The translations under genes were made by a program, and so were the position numbers. From NCBI GenBank assembly GCA_052148155.1, contig JBKQIY010000197.1:1-61528 (forward strand): DNA of 61,528 nucleotides. Reading direction: 5' to 3'. Positions 7,596 to 15,924 of this stretch are shown here, one piece after another. The notes beneath the pieces were generated by a model. It had not been told where the DNA came from, did not search any database, and saw only the letters and a program-made list of their open reading frames with translations. The number at the start of each line of letters is the position of its first letter. Position 1 is the stretch's first letter. Source of the DNA: JBBQER01 sp052148155. GTDB lineage: Bacteria > Actinomycetota > Acidimicrobiia > IMCC26256 > PALSA-610.

Positions 7596-8882
7596 ATGAC
7601 GAACCGGCTCCGGTGCATGGTCGGGTTGGCCGTCGCGGCGGCATTGGCTGCGAGTTGCGCGTCCGGTCCGACCAGCCGCTCCGCGCGTCAGGCACCGGCG
7701 GGGGTGAACCTCATCGGCGCCGCGCACGCCCATACCGTCGCAAGTCAGGCGCTGCTGCGAGCCGCCGGACACGGTGAGGAGGCGTTCGCGGTGGCGTTGT
7801 ACCAACAGCTCGCCGCCGGGACCGCCAACTTCGCTATCGCGCCGTCGAGCATCGCGACGGTGCTCGCCATGATCGCGGCCGGCGCACGTGGCGCGACCGC
7901 GCATCAGATCGTCGAGACGCTCGGTGTACCGGTGCCGGCCGGCGACCTCTCACGCGCGATCGGCGGTCTCGCACAGTCGTTCGCGCACCGTCGGGACCCG
8001 GGAGTCACGCTCGACGAAGTAGACCAAGCCTGGTTGGGCCAGGGCCGATCTGTCCTGGCGAGCTACGCCAACGTGCTCGCCGGACCGTTCGGCGCGCCGC
8101 TCGCGACGATCGACTTCGGTCATCCCGCCGCGGCTGCGGCCACCATCAACAGCTGGTTCGGCGACCACACCGACGGGAACATCACGCAGTTGCTCGACGC
8201 GTCCGACCTCGCAGGCCAGGTTGCGTTGGTCCTCACCGACGCGGTGTACCTGCACGCGCAATGGGCGTATGGCTTCGACCCTAAACTCACCGCACCCGCG
8301 CCGTTCCACCGAACCGATGGCGGAGTCGAAAATGTCCCGACCATGCATCTCGACGGCACATTGATCCACGCCGGGCCCGGACTCGGCTACGCGACCGGCC
8401 CGGGATGGAAGGCCGTGGCGCTCCCATACCGAGGCGATCAGCTCGAGATGGACGTGATCGTCCCGGACGACCTCGCGACGTTCGAGACGTCGCTCGGGGC
8501 CGAGCTGGCCACGATCGTCAGTTCTTTGCGCCCGACTCATGTCGTGCTGTCGATGCCGAAGTTCGATTCGGACACCGAACCCGCGTTGGTCCCCGCGCTC
8601 GAGCACCTCGGTATCCACGACGTCTTCCAGCCGACCGTCGCCGACCTGTCGGGCATCGATGGACATCAAGATCTGTACGTGAGCGACGTGAAGCACGAAG
8701 TCGTCGTGCATGTCGACGAGCAGGGCACCGTCGCCGCGGCCGCGACGGGCGGCATCGTGGTGCCCGAGGCGGCCCCAGTCGCAACGGTCGTGCAGGTCGA
8801 CGAGCCGTTCGTCTATTTCGTGCGCGATCGCGCGACCGGCGCGATCCTGTTCCTCGGTCGTGTCACCGATCCGCAGGCGTAG
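7596..8882 (+). CDS. Lipoprotein serpin (serine protease inhibitor)
   Basis: This 428-residue protein has a lipoprotein signal peptide with lipobox LAASC (Cys21), which predicts a protein anchored to the outer face of the membrane. The rest is a full serpin: a helix-rich start (FAVALYQQL, FAIAPSSIATVLAMIAAGARG), the breach region (QVALVLTDAVYLHAQW), and a C-terminal reactive-centre loop of about residues 375-398 with hinge EQGTVAAAAT. The short side chains in the hinge mark an inhibitory rather than a non-inhibitory serpin. The loop continues GGIVVPEAAPVATV and is followed by the strand FVYFVRDRATGAILFLGRV. The target protease is unknown; the hydrophobic loop suggests an elastase- or subtilisin-like enzyme. 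The gene stands alone and its 3' end overlaps the convergent membrane-protein gene by 20 bases. Confidence 0.9.
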   Translation: MTNRLRCMVGLAVAAALAASCASGPTSRSARQAPAGVNLIGAAHAHTVASQALLRAAGHGEEAFAVALYQQLAAGTANFAIAPSSIATVLAMIAAGARGATAHQIVETLGVPVPAGDLSRAIGGLAQSFAHRRDPGVTLDEVDQAWLGQGRSVLASYANVLAGPFGAPLATIDFGHPAAAAATINSWFGDHTDGNITQLLDASDLAGQVALVLTDAVYLHAQWAYGFDPKLTAPAPFHRTDGGVENVPTMHLDGTLIHAGPGLGYATGPGWKAVALPYRGDQLEMDVIVPDDLATFETSLGAELATIVSSLRPTHVVLSMPKFDSDTEPALVPALEHLGIHDVFQPTVADLSGIDGHQDLYVSDVKHEVVVHVDEQGTVAAAATGGIVVPEAAPVATVVQVDEPFVYFVRDRATGAILFLGRVTDPQA

Positions 8883-9234
8883 CACCCGAACTTTTCGGTG
8901 CGAGCAGACGATCGGTTTGAGCTTTCTGCTCGTAGATCAGACGCGCCAGCCAAAAACGCAGGAACGACGCAACCGAAAATCGCAGGAACAGCGCGGCACC
9001 GACCACCGCGCACACGATGCCCGCGAGCGCGACCGTGATCGCGTCGCTTTGCGTGAGCGGGTTGTTCGTCGTGTGCGACATCGGGTACGCGATCCCGCCG
9101 AGCACGAGGCCGGCGACCATGAGGGCAACGCCGAGACCGAGCCAGAGGCGCTCGCGCGACGTCGCCGGGTCGCGCAGCTTCATGTCGGCGATCTCCTGCT
9201 GGAACTGTTCCACTCGGTCCTGGCTCTCGATCAT
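8863..9234 (-). CDS. Small two-helix membrane protein at the end of the liv operon
   Basis: A 123-residue protein with a short N-terminal coiled-coil-like stretch (QDRVEQFQQEIADMKLRD), two hydrophobic segments (about 31-50 LWLGLGVALMVAGLVLGGIA, and about 66-86) and a charged C-terminus. No catalytic motif is recognised. It begins 12 bases after the livF stop on the same strand, so it is probably the last gene of the transporter transcript. The role is unknown; an accessory membrane factor of the importer is a guess. It overlaps the convergent serpin gene by 20 bases. Confidence 0.65.
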   Translation of the reverse strand: MIESQDRVEQFQQEIADMKLRDPATSRERLWLGLGVALMVAGLVLGGIAYPMSHTTNNPLTQSDAITVALAGIVCAVVGAALFLRFSVASFLRFWLARLIYEQKAQTDRLLAPKSSGATPADR

Positions 9235-9246
9235 CCCAAGTTCCTC

Positions 9247-9969
9247 TCAGGCCCCCAAATAGGCGGTCGACAGCTCGGCTTCCAACTCGCTCGGACGCCC
9301 GACCTTCGCGATTCGGCCGTGCACCATGATGGCCGCGTAGTCGGCCACACCCAAGACCGTCCGGGCAAACTGCTCGACCACAAGGATCGACACTCCGGCG
9401 CGGGCGATCTGAGCGACGATCTCGTACAGCTCCTCCACGATGATCGGCGCCAAACCCATCGACAGCTCGTCGAGGAGAAGCAAGGCCGGATGAGTGGCGA
9501 GGCCGCGAGCCATGGCCAGCATCTGTTGCTCGCCGCCCGACAACGTCCCCGCAACTTGAGCGCGGCGGTCGCGCAGGCGAGGGAACCGCTCGAACGTGAA
9601 TTCCTCGACCGCTCGCATCGGCTGGCCGGAGTAGGTCATCATCCGAAGGTTCTCACGCACCGACAGGTTGGGGAAGATGCCACGTCCCTCGGGCACGAGG
9701 CAAAGGCCGTAGCGGGCGAGCTCTTCGGGCCGGGCGCCGTTGACGCGTCGGCCCGCGACCAGCACGTCGCCGCCGGTGGGGGAATGCAGCGCCGACGCGA
9801 CCCGCAACGTCGTCGTCTTGCCCGCACCGTTGGGGCCCAACAACGCGACGACCGACCCCCGCGGCACCGACAGGTCGACGCCGTACAGCACGTCGATCCC
9901 GTCGTAGGCGGCGCGAATGTCGCGCAGCTCGAGCAGGTTGTCGGTCGCGACGAACCCCTCGTCGGTCAC
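9247..9969 (-). CDS. livF: Branched-chain amino acid-type ABC transporter ATPase LivF
   Basis: A 240-residue ABC ATPase with Walker A GPNGAGKTT (about 44-52), ABC signature LSGGEQQML and Walker B ALLLLDELSMGLAP. The stretch beginning CLVPEGRGIFPNLSVREN is diagnostic of LivF. It powers import by the permease encoded two genes upstream, from the cytoplasmic face. The start GTG 9969 overlaps the livG stop (GTGA), which gives coupled, equimolar expression with LivG. Substrate specificity lies in the binding protein (12924-14342), not in this subunit. Confidence 0.92.
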   Translation of the reverse strand: MTDEGFVATDNLLELRDIRAAYDGIDVLYGVDLSVPRGSVVALLGPNGAGKTTTLRVASALHSPTGGDVLVAGRRVNGARPEELARYGLCLVPEGRGIFPNLSVRENLRMMTYSGQPMRAVEEFTFERFPRLRDRRAQVAGTLSGGEQQMLAMARGLATHPALLLLDELSMGLAPIIVEELYEIVAQIARAGVSILVVEQFARTVLGVADYAAIMVHGRIAKVGRPSELEAELSTAYLGA

Positions 9970-10715
9970 GGCTTCGTCCCAAGGTACGCGGCGAGCACGG
10001 CTTCGTCGTGTTGCACCTCGTGGGGTGTCCCCGCACTGATGATGCGCCCGAAGTCGAGGACGTGGATCACGTCGCAGACTTCCATCACCAGCTGCACGTC
10101 GTGCTCGACGAGCACGACGGCAAGGCCTTCGCTGGCCAGCTCGCGGAGCAACACGCCGAACTCGTGGGTTTCTTGTTCGTCTTGGCCCGACGCGGGCTCG
10201 TCGAGCAGCACGATCTTGGGCACGGTGGCGAGCGCGCGCCCGAGTTCGATGAGCCGCGCCCGGCCCGTCGACAGCGTGTCGACGCGAGCGTCGGCGACGT
10301 CGGTGAGACCGACCCGCTCGAGGATGCCGTCGATGAACCCGCCACGGTTGTGCCCACCCGTGCGGCGGATGTCGGCGGCGACGAGCACGTTTTCGCGCAC
10401 CGAAAGCTGGTTGAAGAGCTCGAGACGCTGGAACGTGCGCGCGAGGCCGAGCCGGGCACGCCGAGACGGCCGAAGCTTCGAGACGTCGCGCCCTTCGATG
10501 TACACCTCACCCCGACTTGGCGCGAGCAGTCCGGTGATCACGTTGAACAGCGTCGTCTTGCCGGCGCCGTTCGGTCCGATCAATCCGGTCACAAGCCCGC
10601 GCTGAGCGGACAGGGCAACGCCGTCGAGCGCGATGTTTCCACCGAAGCGCACCGTGACCGCGCGTACTTCGAGGGCCGGCGTGCCCTCGTCGGCGGCCGA
10701 GTCAGGCGGGAGCAT
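9966..10715 (-). CDS. livG: Branched-chain amino acid-type ABC transporter ATPase LivG
   Basis: A 249-residue ABC ATPase with Walker A GPNGAGKTT, the LivG-type segment ARTFQRLELFNQLSVREN, the signature region LSTGRARLIELGRAL (in place of LSGGQ) and Walker B KIVLLDEPASGQD. The D-loop region is followed by LVEHDVQLVMEVCD, typical of LivG. ATG 10715 was chosen because it gives the usual N-terminus and overlaps the permease 3' end by 14 bases. It forms the ATP-hydrolysing heterodimer with LivF. The signature TGRAR departs from the usual GGQQR; whether this slows the cycle is unknown. Confidence 0.9.
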   Translation of the reverse strand: MLPPDSAADEGTPALEVRAVTVRFGGNIALDGVALSAQRGLVTGLIGPNGAGKTTLFNVITGLLAPSRGEVYIEGRDVSKLRPSRRARLGLARTFQRLELFNQLSVRENVLVAADIRRTGGHNRGGFIDGILERVGLTDVADARVDTLSTGRARLIELGRALATVPKIVLLDEPASGQDEQETHEFGVLLRELASEGLAVVLVEHDVQLVMEVCDVIHVLDFGRIISAGTPHEVQHDEAVLAAYLGTKP

Positions 10716-12867
10716 GCGAGCGGTCCTCCTCGGTCCACGCGAGCCGACGATCCAACTCGACGACATCGGCCGGATCCCACGGTTCGGTGATGCCGACCCA
10801 CTCGAGCGGCCCGCGCTTCGATCGAAGCGGCGCACCGGCTCGCATGAGCGCAATCCGGTCGACCGCGGCGACGCTCAACAGCCACGCCAACCCCCACACA
10901 ATCGCGAGGATCACGAACGGCCAGTTGCGGTACACGCCGGCGAGGCGCAACACCCAGATCACCATCTCGCCGCCCGCGAGCAATCCGAACACCCGCTTGT
11001 CCCGCCACGCACGCCCGAACGCGTCGCGCATCTCGGAAAGCGCACCGTTGGGATTCCGGCCGAGCCCAATGCCTGCCAGGCCGGGCAACACGCCAGCCAG
11101 GTTGGTGAAGAACGTGCCGAGCGTCCCCAACAGCGGCAGGCCGCCGCCGAGTGTGATGCCGGAGAACAAGCCGGTGCCGACGAATGCGATCCCGCCAATC
11201 ACCGCGAGAGTGAAGATAGGCAGGCCGGTGATGAAACTGAAGCGGTCATCGATGATCGACTGCAGCACACTGGCGTACAGCGCGCCGCCGAGTCCGGCCA
11301 TGCCGGCCGAGATCGCAAAAATCGCGGTCTTGGTGCTGATGAGACGCATGCCGAGCGTCGCGCACGCGGCTTCGCTGTCCTTCATCGCAAGGAGGCGACG
11401 ACCGAACGAGCTGCGGCGAATCCACACGACGGCGAGCGTCATCAGGGCGAGCACGACCGACAGCAAGATCATCTCGCGGTCGGCGGTGTCGAACGTGTAC
11501 CCGAACAACTTGAGTGGGGCCGCGCTGGTCTGGCCGGTATCGAACAAGTTGAGGGTGAACAGGCCGAACACCCTGATTGGTGGAATTGTCCAGATCCAGT
11601 TGTCGAGCGCGACGGCGAAACCAGCCGTCGCGAGCGCGAGGTAGATGCCGGAAAGTCGTAACGCCGGCAGTGCGATCAGCGCGCCCACCGCGGCCGCGAC
11701 CAGCGCGGCGGCCACCATCACCAACGGGTTTCCGTGATTTCCCCACTGTGCCCACACCACGGCGCCGATCGCCGCGAACGAGAGTTGGCACAGCGATATC
11801 TGGCCGGCGAAACCGGTCAACGGTACCAGTGTCAACGCGAAGATCGCGATCGGGAAGATGTTCACGTAGATGGTCGCGTCGGCGTTGCTGAGTGTGCTCG
11901 CGAGCACCAGCCCGAAGATCACCGTGATCGCGGCGAAGGTCCACGCGCCCCGCCATGACGGGGCCGGGAAATACTCGCGGGTGCGAACCCGTCCTCGCAG
12001 ACGCGGGTTCGGGATCACGAGCAACACCAAGAACAACAAGATGGCCGGGGCGGCGAGCCGAAGGCCGGCAAGGTAGATGCTGTTCGGTGTGTAGCCGGCG
12101 AGGTAGCCGTCGGCAAGTCCGAGCACGATCGCGCCGACGAACGTGAGCGGCAGGCTCCGTAACCGGCCGAAGATCGCAGCCGCGTACGCGTTGACGATCA
12201 GCAACGACAGGGTCGCCGCGCTCAAGCCGCTGTCGGGCGCGATGAGGACGCCACCAATGGCGGCCAGCACCGCGCCGATCGCCCAGGCGAGCATCGCGAT
12301 GCGCGCGGGGCGCGCTCCGTTCAACGTTGCCAGTGCGCGGTCGTCGACCGACGCCCGCATCGCGACGCCGATGCGGGTCCGGTACAAGAGAGTGCGGAGC
12401 CCGATCGCGACGAGAATTGCGACGAGAATTGTGATCAGCTCATGCCAGGTGACCGCGGTCGAAAAGATCTTGATGGGCCGTGAGTTCGCATAGAACTCGT
12501 TCAAGGAGCGGTCGGCGGGCGGCCATATCCAGTCCGCGACCGCGATCATGGCCGCGAGCAAGCTGATCGACACGACGAGCTTGGTTGCATCGCTCGTCCC
12601 GTACAGGCCGCGCATCACCACCGTCTCGAGTAGCACCCCGAACAGTGGCGCCATCACGCATACGACCGCGAAGAGGGCGACGGGTGTCGACCAGCCCCAA
12701 TGGATGTGCACTTCCCAGTACATGAACGCGGCGAGCATCCCCACTGCGCCGTGGGCGAAGTTGAACACGCCCGTCGTCGTGTACGTGAGGACGAGGCCGC
12801 TGGCGATCACCGCATAGACGGCTGAGGTGGTCAAGCCGATGACGGTGAAGGTGAGGAACTTCTCCAC
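10702..12867 (-). CDS. Fused LivH-LivM permease of a branched-chain amino acid-type ABC importer
   Basis: This 721-residue protein joins both permease subunits in one chain. Residues 1 to about 290 resemble LivH (FTVIGLTTSAVYAVIASGLVL, YTTTGVFNFAHGAVGM, and the later VAMRASVDDRALATLNG coupling region). Residues from about 310 resemble LivM (LTGFAGQISLCQLSFAAIGA, LPALRLSGIYLALATAGFAV, GRRLLAMKDSEAACATLGM). About 16-18 membrane segments are expected. The C-terminal 40 residues are charged and cytosolic. LivH and LivM are separate genes in most bacteria; fusions occur in some actinobacteria. It is flanked by its binding protein upstream and LivG/LivF downstream, so the transporter is complete. 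Confidence 0.9.
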   Translation of the reverse strand: MEKFLTFTVIGLTTSAVYAVIASGLVLTYTTTGVFNFAHGAVGMLAAFMYWEVHIHWGWSTPVALFAVVCVMAPLFGVLLETVVMRGLYGTSDATKLVVSISLLAAMIAVADWIWPPADRSLNEFYANSRPIKIFSTAVTWHELITILVAILVAIGLRTLLYRTRIGVAMRASVDDRALATLNGARPARIAMLAWAIGAVLAAIGGVLIAPDSGLSAATLSLLIVNAYAAAIFGRLRSLPLTFVGAIVLGLADGYLAGYTPNSIYLAGLRLAAPAILLFLVLLVIPNPRLRGRVRTREYFPAPSWRGAWTFAAITVIFGLVLASTLSNADATIYVNIFPIAIFALTLVPLTGFAGQISLCQLSFAAIGAVVWAQWGNHGNPLVMVAAALVAAAVGALIALPALRLSGIYLALATAGFAVALDNWIWTIPPIRVFGLFTLNLFDTGQTSAAPLKLFGYTFDTADREMILLSVVLALMTLAVVWIRRSSFGRRLLAMKDSEAACATLGMRLISTKTAIFAISAGMAGLGGALYASVLQSIIDDRFSFITGLPIFTLAVIGGIAFVGTGLFSGITLGGGLPLLGTLGTFFTNLAGVLPGLAGIGLGRNPNGALSEMRDAFGRAWRDKRVFGLLAGGEMVIWVLRLAGVYRNWPFVILAIVWGLAWLLSVAAVDRIALMRAGAPLRSKRGPLEWVGITEPWDPADVVELDRRLAWTEEDRSHAPA

Positions 12868-12882
12868 AGGGGCCTCGGAAGA

Positions 12883-12907
12883 GCCGGGCGGGAGGGTCCC
12901 GCCCGGC
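12883..12907 (-). promoter_or_regulatory. Perfect GC hairpin between binding-protein and permease genes
   Basis: An 11-base-pair perfect stem (GCCGGGCGGGA against its complement) closes a 3-base loop in the 56-base gap between the substrate-binding protein gene and the permease gene. There is no T-run after it on the transcribed (minus) strand, so it is not a full intrinsic terminator. Such hairpins after binding-protein genes commonly protect the upstream mRNA from 3' decay and lower downstream expression. That would fit the excess of binding protein over permease these systems need (inference). Confidence 0.6.
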
Positions 12908-12923
12908 GCCGGACTCTTTGCGA

Positions 12924-14342
12924 CTACTTGAGGTCGCTGAGCGATTTGCCGACTTCGGCGAGGGTGTCGCCTGCGCCGTAGTTGCCGTGCAAGGTGACCA
13001 CACTGGACGGGTCACAGTCGTAGGGGCCGTTGTTGGCCGTGAACCCGGGTGCGATCTCGAAGCCGTCGTTCGGGAGCGTCGAGCCGGCTTCGAGCACGAT
13101 CCCGCAGTCGCTCGCCTTTTGGTCGAGGACGTCTTGCGGGGCGTGCAGACCACCGCCGGTCCAGGCGGTGCCGCCAATCGTGGAGGCGTTGTCGTACACG
13201 CATTTGCGCGTGAGGTCAGCGCCGCACTTGTCGGCGGCGAGCGCAAAGAGCAGCCACGCCGAAAAGCCCTGCGGACCGAGTACCGCGTGCGACTTGCCCG
13301 ACGGCTTGTACTGGGCGAACAGGTTCAGGTACTGCTGGGTTGCCGGGTTCTGGCTCGCGTTGAAGAACGGTACGAATCCGATCTGGATGTACGTGTTCGC
13401 GATTGCGCCGTCACCCGACGAGATCAGCTGCGGGTCGTAGTGGTTCGCCGCCGCGAGGATGAAGTCGAGCTTGTACCCGATCTGCTGGAGCGCCTTCTCC
13501 AACAAGCCCAGGTCTTGCGGCTCGCCGGTCCAAATCAGGCCGGTGGCACCGGCGTCTTTGATCTGTTGTGCGTTCGGGACCCACGACTGTTCACCGAGCG
13601 CCGGGTACTGCAGCGTCGCGCCTTTGAGGGTCCAGCCGAGCTGTTGTGCAGCCTCGCGCAGCTGGGCGTCGACGAGGATCGTCGCCGACGTGTTGCCGGT
13701 CATCGTCACGACCGAGTGCACCGCGTTGGGGAATTGCTTTTGCACGTACTGCATCGACAGGACGCCGATGGTGTTGGTGCGGTTGGGGATCGGTTGGATC
13801 GACAGGTCGGCGTCGCGTGCGTTCGAGCTCACGACGTACGCCGGGATCTGCGGGAGCAGGCACGACAGCCGGTCCTTTTGACCGGGATCGTTGTCGAACA
13901 CGTTGCCGTTGCCGACGAAGAAGAACGCAGTCGGGCAGATCTTTTTGATGACCGCGTCGAAGTTGAAGAGCTTGGCGTCCTCTTCGTCGAGGATGATCTT
14001 GCGGCCATTGATACCGCCGGCCGCGTTGCACCACTTCGTGAAGACTTCGGACGCGTCGAAGAGTTCCTGATCGAGTCCGGGGTCGGCGCTGAAACCCGGG
14101 TCTGCGCTCGTGGCGACGTTGATCGAGGTGGGGGTCACACCCTGATCGGGTGAGGTGGTCTGCGTGCCGGGTCCGCACACATCCTTGAGGGTGCCGAAGT
14201 CGCCCGGGCCCGGCCCAGCTGCGGTGGTCGTCGCCGTGGTGCCCGACGACGTTGTGGTCGTCGCAGTGGAGCTGCTCCGACCGCACGCAGCCGCTATGAG
14301 CACCACTGCGAGCAGCGCGGCGACCAAGCCGAATCGCTTCAC
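12924..14342 (-). CDS. Periplasmic-type substrate-binding lipoprotein of the Liv-like ABC importer
   Basis: This 472-residue protein has a signal peptide with lipobox LIAAAC (Cys20), then a Ser/Thr-rich linker (about 22-42) that holds the binding domain away from the membrane. The mature part is a type I periplasmic-binding fold of the LivJ class: GVTPTSINVATSADPG near the start, FTKWCNAAGGINGRKI, and a C-terminal lobe rich in aromatic residues. GTG 14342 follows a purine-rich ribosome site. It is the first gene of the importer operon. The ligand is not necessarily an amino acid: in actinobacteria this class also takes up amides, aromatic acids and lipid-like compounds, and the neighbours here are catabolic genes. 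Confidence 0.88.
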   Translation of the reverse strand: MKRFGLVAALLAVVLIAAACGRSSSTATTTTSSGTTATTTAAGPGPGDFGTLKDVCGPGTQTTSPDQGVTPTSINVATSADPGFSADPGLDQELFDASEVFTKWCNAAGGINGRKIILDEEDAKLFNFDAVIKKICPTAFFFVGNGNVFDNDPGQKDRLSCLLPQIPAYVVSSNARDADLSIQPIPNRTNTIGVLSMQYVQKQFPNAVHSVVTMTGNTSATILVDAQLREAAQQLGWTLKGATLQYPALGEQSWVPNAQQIKDAGATGLIWTGEPQDLGLLEKALQQIGYKLDFILAAANHYDPQLISSGDGAIANTYIQIGFVPFFNASQNPATQQYLNLFAQYKPSGKSHAVLGPQGFSAWLLFALAADKCGADLTRKCVYDNASTIGGTAWTGGGLHAPQDVLDQKASDCGIVLEAGSTLPNDGFEIAPGFTANNGPYDCDPSSVVTLHGNYGAGDTLAEVGKSLSDLK

Positions 14343-14809
14343 GATGTCCCCCTTCTCGAAGCCGGACAGGCCCCTGCCCGAACCGACTCCTCACAGCTCC
14401 GATGTTGACATCCCGACGCTACGCCCATCGCGATCTGATGGGTCGTCAGATTCGGTGGCGGCAGCCTGCCTGGTCGCGACCCCGCGCGCAAGCTTCTCCG
14501 GGCGCTGCGCCGACCGTCCCGGTTCGATCGCCGATCGCGTGATCGAACCGTCGCCGAGGGTGAAGAGGTCGTTGACATGCGAAACATCGCCCGTCGTTCG
14601 CGGTGGGATCTCGACGACGAACGACTGTCCGAGCCAATCGCGGTCCGCGCGGTCGGTCGAACGAGACGTCGACGAGCTCGACAATGATGCGCGACCGCCG
14701 CTGCCCTCACGCCGTCCGCGGGGTGCTCCGGCGGCGCGACGCGGCCAGACCGCGACGCGGTACCCGCGTCAGGTGCGACCGGCCGCCAACGGCAGATACG
14801 CTCGACCGC
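14343..14809. other. 467-base gap with promoter region of the importer operon and a possible decayed gene
   Basis: The first 60 bases presumably hold the minus-strand promoter for the binding-protein gene. On the minus strand between about 14690 and 14391 there is protein-like sequence with GC-rich third positions. It begins IIVELVDVSFDRP in one frame and continues as SFVVEIPPRTTGDV...NDLFTLGDGSITR in another. Reading it as one protein needs a frameshift near 14650 and no good start codon is present. I could not identify the ancestor. The part from 14690 to 14809 shows no clear feature except the space upstream of the ferredoxin gene. Confidence 0.35.
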
Positions 14810-15001
14810 ATGGTGACAGTTCGCGTCGATGCCGATCTGTGTGTCGGTCACGGTCGCTGCTATGTGCTCGCGCCCGATGTGTTCGGCACCGACGAGTTCG
14901 GCCACTGCGTGGTCCTCGAGGAGCAGGTCGCGGATGCGCTCGCCGCCGACGCCCGGATCGGGGCCGACAACTGTCCCGAGCAGGCGATCACCATCGAATA
15001 G
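14810..15001 (+). CDS. Short ferredoxin, [3Fe-4S] type (second copy)
   Basis: A 63-residue ferredoxin with cysteine pattern CVGHGRC (C-x5-C) and NCPEQAI near the C-terminus, the three-cysteine [3Fe-4S] arrangement. It begins with the typical strand VTVRVDADLC. It is followed after 17 bases by an SDR gene with its own ribosome site, so the two are probably co-transcribed. The usual partner, a cytochrome P450, is not in this window. It differs clearly from the copy at 6111-6311, so this is not a recent duplication. Confidence 0.85.
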   Translation: MVTVRVDADLCVGHGRCYVLAPDVFGTDEFGHCVVLEEQVADALAADARIGADNCPEQAITIE

Positions 15002-15018
15002 CCGTCCAGGAGGCGACC

Positions 15019-15846
15019 GTGAAGGACGTACTCGGATACGAAGGCAAGCGGGTCATCCTCAGTGGCGCGGCCTCCGGAATGGGTGCGGCCACCGCCGAGC
15101 TGCTCGTGGCCCTCGGAGCTGAGGTGCACGCGATCGACATCAAGAAACCCGACGTGACCGGCCTTGCGAGTTTTACCGAGACCGACCTGCGCGACCCCGC
15201 ACAGATCGACGCGGCCGTCTCCAAGATCGGCAAGGTCGTGGACGGGCTGTTCAACTGTGCGGGCCTTCCCAACACCTTCTCGAATCTCGACGTGATGCTC
15301 GTGAACTTCTGCGGGCTCCGTCACCTCACCGAAGCGGTCGTTCCCAACCTTGTCGAGGGTGGCGCGATCGCCTGTATCGCGTCGTCGGCGGGCATCGGAT
15401 GGCTGATGAACATGGAGACGCTCGGCACGCTGCTCGCCACCGAGGACTTCGCAGCCGCCAAAGCGTGGTGCGAGGCCGATCCGGCGCGCATCGCCAACGG
15501 CTACGGCCTGTCGAAGGAGGCGATCAACGCCTATACCGCCGTGCGGTCGTTCACGCTGGCGCCGCTCGGGATTCGCCTCAACTGTCTGAACCCCGGTCCG
15601 ACGGACACGCCGATGATGCCGCACTTCGAGGAGGCGGTCGGCAAGGACTTCATGGCGAACTTCCCCAAGCCGCTGTGGGGTCGTAACGCCCGGCCCGAGG
15701 AGCAGGCGTGGCCGCTGCTGTTTTTGAACAGCCCACGCTCGTCGTATGTCACCGGCGTCCAGCTCGAAGCCGACGCCGGATTCAAAGCCGGCGTGTTCAC
15801 CGGCCAGATCGACCCGTCGGCGCTGATACCGGAAGGCATGGGGTAG
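15019..15846 (+). CDS. Short-chain dehydrogenase, 3-alpha-hydroxysteroid dehydrogenase-like
   Basis: A 275-residue classical SDR. The NAD(P)-binding motif is SGAASGMGAATAELL (about 16-30), the structural motif is NCAG, and the catalytic YGLSK lies at about 174-178. The acidic residue after the second strand (HAIDIKKPD) suggests NAD preference. The long insertion between the catalytic Ser and Tyr (MNMETLGTLLATEDFAAAKA) resembles 3-alpha-hydroxysteroid dehydrogenase/carbonyl reductase proteins, so a steroid or other bulky alcohol is a reasonable substrate guess. GTG 15019 follows the ribosome site AGGAGG at 15008-15013. It is probably in one transcript with the preceding ferredoxin. Confidence 0.85.
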   Translation: MKDVLGYEGKRVILSGAASGMGAATAELLVALGAEVHAIDIKKPDVTGLASFTETDLRDPAQIDAAVSKIGKVVDGLFNCAGLPNTFSNLDVMLVNFCGLRHLTEAVVPNLVEGGAIACIASSAGIGWLMNMETLGTLLATEDFAAAKAWCEADPARIANGYGLSKEAINAYTAVRSFTLAPLGIRLNCLNPGPTDTPMMPHFEEAVGKDFMANFPKPLWGRNARPEEQAWPLLFLNSPRSSYVTGVQLEADAGFKAGVFTGQIDPSALIPEGMG

Positions 15847-15848
15847 TC

Positions 15849-15877
15849 AAAAAACGGGCCAGGGTGGCCCGGCCCGT
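15849..15877 (-). terminator. Intrinsic terminator of the PBP gene
   Basis: On the minus strand a stem ACGGGCC/GGCCCGT with a 10-base loop is followed by six T residues (complement of 15849-15854). It lies 48 bases after the stop of the minus-strand PBP gene and just past the stop of the convergent SDR gene. The structure is oriented to stop the PBP transcript; in the plus direction there is no T-run. Confidence 0.75.
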
Positions 15878-15924
15878 CGGACGTGACCGCACCGGCGCGC
15901 GAGCCCACCGGTCGTCGCGCTGCG

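Noticed and set aside
8710..10605. Long open frame on the plus strand (about 630 codons) across the liv ATPase genes
   Set aside because: Antisense to livF and livG, which have complete ABC motifs. The translation has no recognisable domain.
12491..12504. Second perfect match to the KstR consensus (TAGAACTCGTTCAA)
   Set aside because: It lies deep inside the permease coding region, far from any start. About one chance match is expected in a window of this size.
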